NCBI GenBank assembly: GCA_028714995.1
Contig: JAQTLI010000246.1
Location: 1-5,272, forward strand
DNA: 5,272 bases
Source of the DNA: Methylobacter sp.
GTDB lineage: Bacteria > Pseudomonadota > Gammaproteobacteria > Methylococcales > Methylomonadaceae
Direction of reading: 5' to 3'
The notes under the pieces were generated by a model. That model was not told where the DNA came from. It made no database searches and saw only the letters and a program-made list of their open reading frames with translations. Shown here piece by piece: positions 1-2,956 of the stretch (positions are counted from its first letter, which is position 1; every line of letters begins with the position of its first letter). Position numbers and translations under genes: made by a program.

Positions 1-1
1 T

Positions 2-406
2 GAAAGCGGGAACATTCATGATTTACAAAAAGACGCCGTTGCCAAAGGTATCGTCTGGCTGCAAATCATCACTTCGGCGCCAGGCAAAGAAGGCAATGTC
101 AGTGGCGAGTCAGCGCAGAAACTCAATACTTATCGCGGCGCTACCCCGACGAATACTGTTTTAGATACTGACGGTTCAATTGGCAAGCTTTACGGCGCAA
201 CCAATACGCCTCAGTTTTTTATAATCGATCCGCAAGGTGTGCTGGTTTACAAAGGCGGCATTGACAGCATCCCGTCTGCCGACAAATCCGATATCGCCAA
301 GGCCGAAAATTATGTCAGTGCAGCGCTGGCTGATCTCGCCGCAGGCAGGAAGGTGGCAAAATCCATTACTAAACCATACGGTTGCTCTGTGAAGTACGCC
401 AGTTAA
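2..406 (+). CDS. Thioredoxin-fold redoxin (peroxiredoxin-like), C-terminal part
   Basis: The gene enters from the left edge; 134 residues plus the stop are visible. The fragment has the second half of a thioredoxin fold of the AhpC/TSA-redoxin type. It includes a cis-proline segment (GATNTPQFFIID, proline at visible residue 70), then the strand pair around DPQGVLVYKGGID, then a C-terminal helix. The ending KPYGCSVKY is typical of the Prx-like group 1 redoxins (cd02969-like) and carries the only visible cysteine (visible residue 128). The N-terminal active-site cysteine region lies outside the window, so peroxidase versus thiol-disulfide oxidoreductase activity cannot be judged. The location (cytoplasm or periplasm) is also unknown because the N terminus is missing. 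The stop is only 15 bases before the cytochrome b gene, so the two are probably co-transcribed. A thioredoxin-like fold is secure; the exact subfamily is less so. Confidence 0.85.
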   Translation, partial: ESGNIHDLQKDAVAKGIVWLQIITSAPGKEGNVSGESAQKLNTYRGATPTNTVLDTDGSIGKLYGATNTPQFFIIDPQGVLVYKGGIDSIPSADKSDIAKAENYVSAALADLAAGRKVAKSITKPYGCSVKYAS

Positions 407-407
407 A

Positions 408-414
408 AAGGGGG
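408..414 (+). promoter_or_regulatory. Strong ribosome binding site for the cytochrome b561 gene
   Basis: The sequence AAGGGGG differs from the ideal AAGGAGG by one base and sits 7 bases before the ATG at 422. It lies directly after the stop codon of the redoxin gene. This supports both the chosen start and translation from a shared transcript. Confidence 0.6.
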
Positions 415-421
415 AATTAAG

Positions 422-1144
422 ATGAAAATTACTATTCATATTTGGGATTTGCCACACAGGCTGTTTCATTGGCTACTCGCCGCTTCTGTGACAGCGTCTT
501 ATATCACCGCCAAAATCGGCGGCGCGCTGATTGACTGGCATGGCCGGCTAGGCCTTTTTATTTTGGGTTTGCTGGTGTTTCGCATTGTCTGGGGCTTCAT
601 TGGCTCGACCCATTCTCGATTTGTGACTTTTTTTCCTACCTTTTCACGGCTGGTTGCTTATCTTAAGGGCCGCTGGCAGGGTATTGGCCATAATCCTTTA
701 GGTGGGCTGTCAGTGATCGCGCTGCTTGCTACGCTGGCTGTACAGGTGGGTACGGGATTGTTTGCCAACGACGATATCGCCTTTGAGGGGCCATTGTTCG
801 ACTTTGTCGATAAGTCCTTTAGCGATCAATTGACCGGTTGGCACAATACGGTGTTCGATTTTTTGCTGGCGCTGGTTGTGTTGCATTTAGTTGCCATCAT
901 TTTTTACCGTGGGGTTAAAAAAACCAATCTTGTTGTGCCCATGCTGACCGGAAAAAAGAAAATTCCCATTGCGTTGGCAGAAGCTGTTGCGACAGATCAT
1001 GACAAGGGATTTGGCCCTCTACGTTTAATTCTGTCTTTGATTATTTCCAGCACAGTGGTCTGGGGTGTTTCGGGCGGAATATCGCAACTCTATCCGGTGC
1101 AAAGCCAGCAGCAAATCGCACAAGCAGCGCCCTCAAGTTTTTAA
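422..1144 (+). CDS. Cytochrome b561 family di-haem membrane protein
   Basis: This is a 240-residue integral membrane protein of the bacterial cytochrome b561 / Ni-Fe-hydrogenase cytochrome b type. Such proteins take electrons from quinol or pass them between the quinone pool and periplasmic partners through two b haems. The family hallmark DLPHRLFHW is at residues 9-17 and starts the first membrane helix. Further helices lie near residues 42-60, 93-114 and 143-162, with a fifth near 201-220. Likely haem ligands are His16 (or His12), His40 in WHGRLG, His141 in GWHNT and His155 in VVLHLV. GHNPLGG (89-95) and QVGTGLF (108-114) are also typical. Residues 178-200 form a charged linker, and a Q/A/S-rich tail follows the last helix. 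The gene lies between a redoxin and a cytochrome c', 39 bases from the latter, so that protein is a plausible electron partner. The family call is firm; the partner is inferred. Confidence 0.93.
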   Translation: MKITIHIWDLPHRLFHWLLAASVTASYITAKIGGALIDWHGRLGLFILGLLVFRIVWGFIGSTHSRFVTFFPTFSRLVAYLKGRWQGIGHNPLGGLSVIALLATLAVQVGTGLFANDDIAFEGPLFDFVDKSFSDQLTGWHNTVFDFLLALVVLHLVAIIFYRGVKKTNLVVPMLTGKKKIPIALAEAVATDHDKGFGPLRLILSLIISSTVVWGVSGGISQLYPVQSQQQIAQAAPSSF

Positions 1145-1183
1145 ACCACTTTAATATTTCTATAACACACAGGAACTGAAAAA

Positions 1184-1645
1184 ATGAAAAAAAAATCAAC
1201 ACTCGCCATACTGCTTGTTGCATCAGCCAACGCTGCGGTAGCTGGCCCGATTGAAGAACAAATAAGATTTCGGCAGTCGGCTTACTCTTTTGCAGCCTGG
1301 AATATTTCGAAAATCAAAGAGCAGGTAGTGAATCATCCCGAAACCTTTAACAAAGACTCTGTTGCTGCGGCCGCAAATGCGATTGCTGCGGTCGCCAATT
1401 CCGGATTGGGCGCGCTCTATGGTGAAGGTACAGACAAGGGCGTAGGCTGGAAACAAACCCGTCTCAAGCCTGAATTTTTCCAGAAAAAAGAAGAAGTGAC
1501 GGTAGCGGCCAACGCCTTTAACGTGGCCGCCAATGAATTGGCGAAAGTGGCGGCAACAGGTGATGTCAACGCGATCAAGACCCAGTTTGGAAAAGTTGGC
1601 GAATCCTGCAAAGGCTGCCATGACCTGATTCGTATTAATGAGTAA
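1184..1645 (+). CDS. Periplasmic cytochrome c' (class II cytochrome c)
   Basis: This 153-residue precursor begins with a Sec signal peptide (MKKK, hydrophobic core, then AAVA before Gly21), leaving about 133 mature residues. The mature part fits a four-helix class II cytochrome c. The haem is attached near the C terminus by CKGCH (Cys142, Cys145, His146; bases 1607-1621), preceded by the typical FGKVGES. The first helix contains RQSAY; the residue after RQSA faces the distal haem side in this family, so Tyr34 (mature Tyr14) is the likely distal residue. A tyrosine there is also known in Allochromatium vinosum cytochrome c', whereas Leu, Met or Phe occur elsewhere. Cytochromes c' have a five-coordinate haem and bind NO and CO; several are linked to NO tolerance. 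AGGAA at 1171-1175, 8 bases before the ATG, supports the start. The gene closes the operon with the redoxin and cytochrome b561. The family is firm; the physiological role is inferred. Confidence 0.94.
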   Translation: MKKKSTLAILLVASANAAVAGPIEEQIRFRQSAYSFAAWNISKIKEQVVNHPETFNKDSVAAAANAIAAVANSGLGALYGEGTDKGVGWKQTRLKPEFFQKKEEVTVAANAFNVAANELAKVAATGDVNAIKTQFGKVGESCKGCHDLIRINE

Positions 1646-1726
1646 ATATATGCTAAATATTATCTCGTTCCCACGCAGTGCACTCATCTTTTTACACAAG
1701 TGTCTGCGGGGCATCTATTGTTCGTC

Positions 1727-1748
1727 ATTCTGGGAGGGATGCCGGAAT
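1727..1748. repeat. Hairpin element resembling a dispersed intergenic repeat
   Basis: The arms ATTCTGG (1727-1733) and CCGGAAT (1742-1748) can pair over 7 positions, one of them a G-T wobble, around an 8-base loop. The surroundings (CGTCATTC before it, an A/T-rich stretch then CACAGGGATG after it) have the look of the short CATTCC...GGAAT repeats scattered between genes in many proteobacteria. Copy number cannot be judged from one window. Confidence 0.4.
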
Positions 1749-1785
1749 TTCTAAGCACAGGGATGTATATAAAGAAACGCTGCAA

Positions 1786-1812
1786 GGTGTGCGTTAGGAT
1801 GTTGCGCACACC
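1786..1812. repeat. Perfect 8-base inverted repeat with 11-base loop
   Basis: GGTGTGCG (1786-1793) and CGCACACC (1805-1812) are exact reverse complements around TTAGGATGTTG. No T-run follows on either strand, so a terminator is unlikely. It lies 37 bases after the first hairpin and may be part of the same composite intergenic repeat. Confidence 0.45.
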
Positions 1813-1926
1813 GTAACCGGCTTTTAACGGCCTAGGAGTTTAGGATTATTTGGTTTTTTATTCCTTATGTTGTAAGCCCGTAATGGGGGATTCCCTGGCC
1901 TTTTTTGTTTATGGTTGCCTGATGAA

Positions 1927-1951
1927 CAAGACTTGAAATCAGTCAGTCTTG
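1927..1951. repeat. 7-base inverted repeat with 11-base spacer
   Basis: CAAGACT (1927-1933) and AGTCTTG (1945-1951) are exact reverse complements. Neither strand shows a T-tract after the stem, so it is not a standard intrinsic terminator. Its function is unknown, and it may be chance or part of the decayed region. Confidence 0.3.
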
Positions 1952-1996
1952 AGCCAGTAATGTCTCTATGGGGCCTACACCTGATTTCTTGTCGGC

Positions 1997-2107
1997 TTAC
2001 TCTTTCTTCTTCCATCCGCTCTCATCAAGTTCTGAAAACACTGGATAGTTAGTGCGGTGACCGCAGTTATAACATTTCACTGGCAAAGCTCAGACATTAC
2101 ACCTCAT
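1997..2107 (-). pseudogene. Possible small zinc-ribbon ORF with in-frame UGA
   Basis: Read on the minus strand from the ATG at 2107, this frame gives MRCNV, then UGA (2092-2090), then ALPVKCYNCGHRTNYP and a charged tail ending WKKKE before an ochre stop; 37 codons in all. If the UGA was once a cysteine codon (TGC or TGT, one base away), the protein would carry CxxC, five residues, CxxCGH: the metal-binding layout of a small zinc ribbon. A shorter product could start at a GTG at 2080, giving 27 residues with only one CxxC. AGGAAAG lies 8 bases upstream of the ATG, and that ATG overlaps the stop of the frame before it as TGATG. I recognise no named family. The options are a degraded gene, an intact very small protein from the GTG, or chance. 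There is no protein-level support. Confidence 0.25.
2053..2065. repeat. 13-base palindrome TGCGGT-G-ACCGCA
   Basis: Two perfect 6-base arms (2053-2058 and 2060-2065) flank a central G. It sits inside the possible zinc-ribbon frame, across the codons after CYNC. Such a symmetric site could be a protein-binding site or a small RNA stem; nothing else supports a role. Confidence 0.25.
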
Positions 2108-2223
2108 CAGTGCCGCTTTCCTGTTCTCAGGCTGGTCGCTGCCGCTATCTGTTTATTCAGGGACATAGTCTGATGCTGGGCTGCTGCTTTTTCAGCAAAC
2201 TGGTTTAAGACTTGCGTGCACCG
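2107..2223 (-). pseudogene. Short minus-strand reading-frame remnant upstream of the zinc-ribbon frame
   Basis: Between the in-frame TAG at 2226-2224 and the TGA at 2109-2107, 38 sense codons stay open. They encode a mostly helical, polar sequence with QVLNQFAEKAAAQHQ, followed by an internal ATG at 2166 (MSLNKQIAAATSLRTGKRH). Its stop overlaps the ATG of the next frame (TGATG), an arrangement typical of coupled genes. No ribosome site precedes the 2166 ATG and no family is recognised. Together with the next frame it may be the remnant of a small minus-strand gene pair or a single frameshifted gene. It could also be fortuitous. Confidence 0.18.
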
Positions 2224-2314
2224 CTAAATGGACGGTGTCGGTCATGGAGATGGTAAGTATTTATTTGTTTATATTAATCAGTCTATTAAATAGTTTTCTG
2301 GTTGTTCAGTATAA

Positions 2315-2358
2315 ATATATGGGCGCTATCAGTGTGTTGGTACGATAGCTGCATATAT
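2315..2358. promoter_or_regulatory. Nested dyad symmetry upstream of the rhodanese gene, possible operator
   Basis: Inner arms GCTATC (2325-2330) and GATAGC (2344-2349) are exact reverse complements 13 bases apart. Outer ATATAT blocks (2315-2320 and 2353-2358) flank them almost symmetrically. The right inner arm overlaps the candidate extended -10 at 2338-2346. A regulator binding here could block transcription of the rhodanese/DUF1549 pair. This is inferred from symmetry and position alone. Confidence 0.3.
2338..2346 (+). promoter_or_regulatory. Candidate extended -10 promoter element for the rhodanese operon
   Basis: TGG followed by TACGAT fits the extended -10 form (TGn then a TATAAT-like hexamer, four of six matching). 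It lies 79 bases before the rhodanese start. No good -35 element is visible, which extended -10 promoters tolerate. A second possibility is TATAAA at 2310-2315, with only a weak -35. Confidence 0.3.
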
Positions 2359-2381
2359 CTAACCGAACGTATCTTGATTAC

Positions 2382-2396
2382 GTGCATTCTGTGCAC
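2382..2396. repeat. 5-5-5 inverted repeat in the rhodanese leader
   Basis: GTGCA (2382-2386) and TGCAC (2392-2396) are exact reverse complements around TTCTG. It lies 29 bases before the rhodanese ATG, in the expected untranslated leader. It could be an operator half-site pair or a small RNA stem, but a match this short can occur by chance. Confidence 0.25.
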
Positions 2397-2425
2397 TTTT
2401 AGCAATTAAATAAAGAGAAATAACC

Positions 2426-2899
2426 ATGAAGAAACCTTCGAAACTGCTGCTGCTATTGTTGATTTTTGCTGCTCCTATCGCCTTTGGTGCTACTGGAGGT
2501 GCCAAAAAATCAGATGCGCCAGCCGATGCGCAAACTTACAAACCCAAGTCCCCACAAATTCACCGTGTCGAACTGGATGCCCTGTTGGCCAAACCCGATC
2601 AGCTGATCATCATCGATTTGCGGCGTCCTGATGAAGTCAGCTCAATCGGCGGTTTTCCTGTCTACCTGAGTATTCAGGCAGATCAGTTGGAAAAAAGCCT
2701 GGATTTCATTCCCAAGGACAGAACCATTGTCACTGTGTCCAATCATGCCGGACGTTCAGGCAAGTCGGCTGATCTGTTAGCCAGCAAAGGCTACAAGGTG
2801 GCCGGTTATGTCGGCGCGAAATACTACGAAGAAGAGGGCGGTAAGCTTACCAAAATCGCGCCGCCTGCGCCTAAGCCAGCGAAAAAACACAAGCACTAA
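2426..2899 (+). CDS. Exported rhodanese-fold protein lacking the catalytic cysteine
   Basis: This 157-residue precursor starts with a Sec signal peptide (MKKPSK, a leucine-rich core, then PIAFGA, cleavage near residue 21 or 22). There is no lipobox cysteine. After a short polar linker, residues 43-143 form one rhodanese-like domain. IIIDLRRPDEV (61-71) is the usual start with its Asp and Arg; TVSNHAGRSGKSA (103-115) is the active-site loop; GYKVAGYVGAKYYEEEGG closes the domain. In active rhodaneses the loop begins with the sulfur-carrying Cys. Here Ser105 occupies that place, and the whole protein contains no cysteine, so sulfur transfer is excluded. A binding or scaffold role is more likely. 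The Pro/Lys-rich tail ends KKHKH, a basic, possibly metal-binding end. AGAG at 2414-2417 supports the start. The DUF1549/DUF1553 gene follows after 57 bases and is probably co-transcribed. The fold is confident; the role is unknown. Confidence 0.88.
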   Translation: MKKPSKLLLLLLIFAAPIAFGATGGAKKSDAPADAQTYKPKSPQIHRVELDALLAKPDQLIIIDLRRPDEVSSIGGFPVYLSIQADQLEKSLDFIPKDRTIVTVSNHAGRSGKSADLLASKGYKVAGYVGAKYYEEEGGKLTKIAPPAPKPAKKHKH

Positions 2900-2921
2900 T
2901 TTTAATAAAGTGATGCTGGTG

Positions 2922-2945
2922 AAGGGCTAGAACCCTTTTATTTTT
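2922..2945 (+). terminator. Weak hairpin with T-rich tail between rhodanese and DUF1549 genes
   Basis: AAGGG (2922-2926) and CCCTT (2933-2937) pair around a 6-base loop, and the stretch after it is TTATTTTT. The stem is short, so full termination is doubtful. Because the T-tract abuts the next gene's ribosome site, it may act as a partial terminator that lowers downstream expression, or as a processing or stabilising structure for the upstream message. Confidence 0.4.
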
Positions 2946-2950
2946 GGAGG
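2946..2950 (+). promoter_or_regulatory. Ribosome binding site that decides the DUF1549 start
   Basis: GGAGG touches an in-frame ATG at 2951, leaving no spacer, but is 6 bases before the second ATG at 2957. Normal spacing therefore favours 2957, which also gives a standard MKKK signal-peptide start. Confidence 0.7.
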
Positions 2951-2956
2951 ATGTTA

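Larger units (their letters stand above)
1646..2425. other. 780-base intergenic region with repeat remnants and no confident gene
   Basis: This stretch separates the redoxin-b561-c' operon from the rhodanese gene. No frame on either strand gives a recognisable complete protein. From about 1663 to 1830 it holds fragments resembling dispersed intergenic repeats, including two stable hairpins. From about 1997 to 2223 two short minus-strand frames overlap and may be gene remnants. From about 2260 the sequence becomes AT-rich and looks like the promoter zone for the rhodanese gene. I saw no convincing rho-independent terminator directly after the cytochrome c' stop. No tRNA, CRISPR or insertion sequence ends were recognised. 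Confidence 0.6.

Noticed and set aside
1223..1714. 163-codon open frame on the minus strand
   Set aside because: It lies opposite the clear cytochrome c' gene and has no domain or credible composition; it is an antisense shadow.
1880..1914. GGGGGATTCCC followed by a T-run as an intrinsic terminator
   Set aside because: Only about three G-C pairs form around a four-base loop, and several bases separate the stem from the T-run.
1927..1951. Inverted repeat as a transcription terminator
   Set aside because: No T-tract follows the stem on either strand.
1824..2015. 63-codon minus-strand frame starting MEEERVSRQE
   Set aside because: It is highly basic, low-information sequence in a different frame from the zinc-ribbon candidate; no ribosome site or family signal was seen.
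2045..2092. Selenocysteine insertion at the UGA of the zinc-ribbon frame
   Set aside because: The downstream stem has a three-base loop without the G-U apex usual for bacterial SECIS elements, and no selenoprotein family is recognised. Mutational decay is simpler, so it is kept only as a remote alternative.
1646..2425. Insertion sequence, CRISPR array or tRNA in the long gap
   Set aside because: No paired terminal repeats with target duplications, no regularly spaced repeats and no cloverleaf were found by eye.
2951..2956. ATG at 2951 as the start of the DUF1549/DUF1553 gene
   Set aside because: It directly abuts GGAGG with no spacer; the ATG at 2957 has normal spacing.
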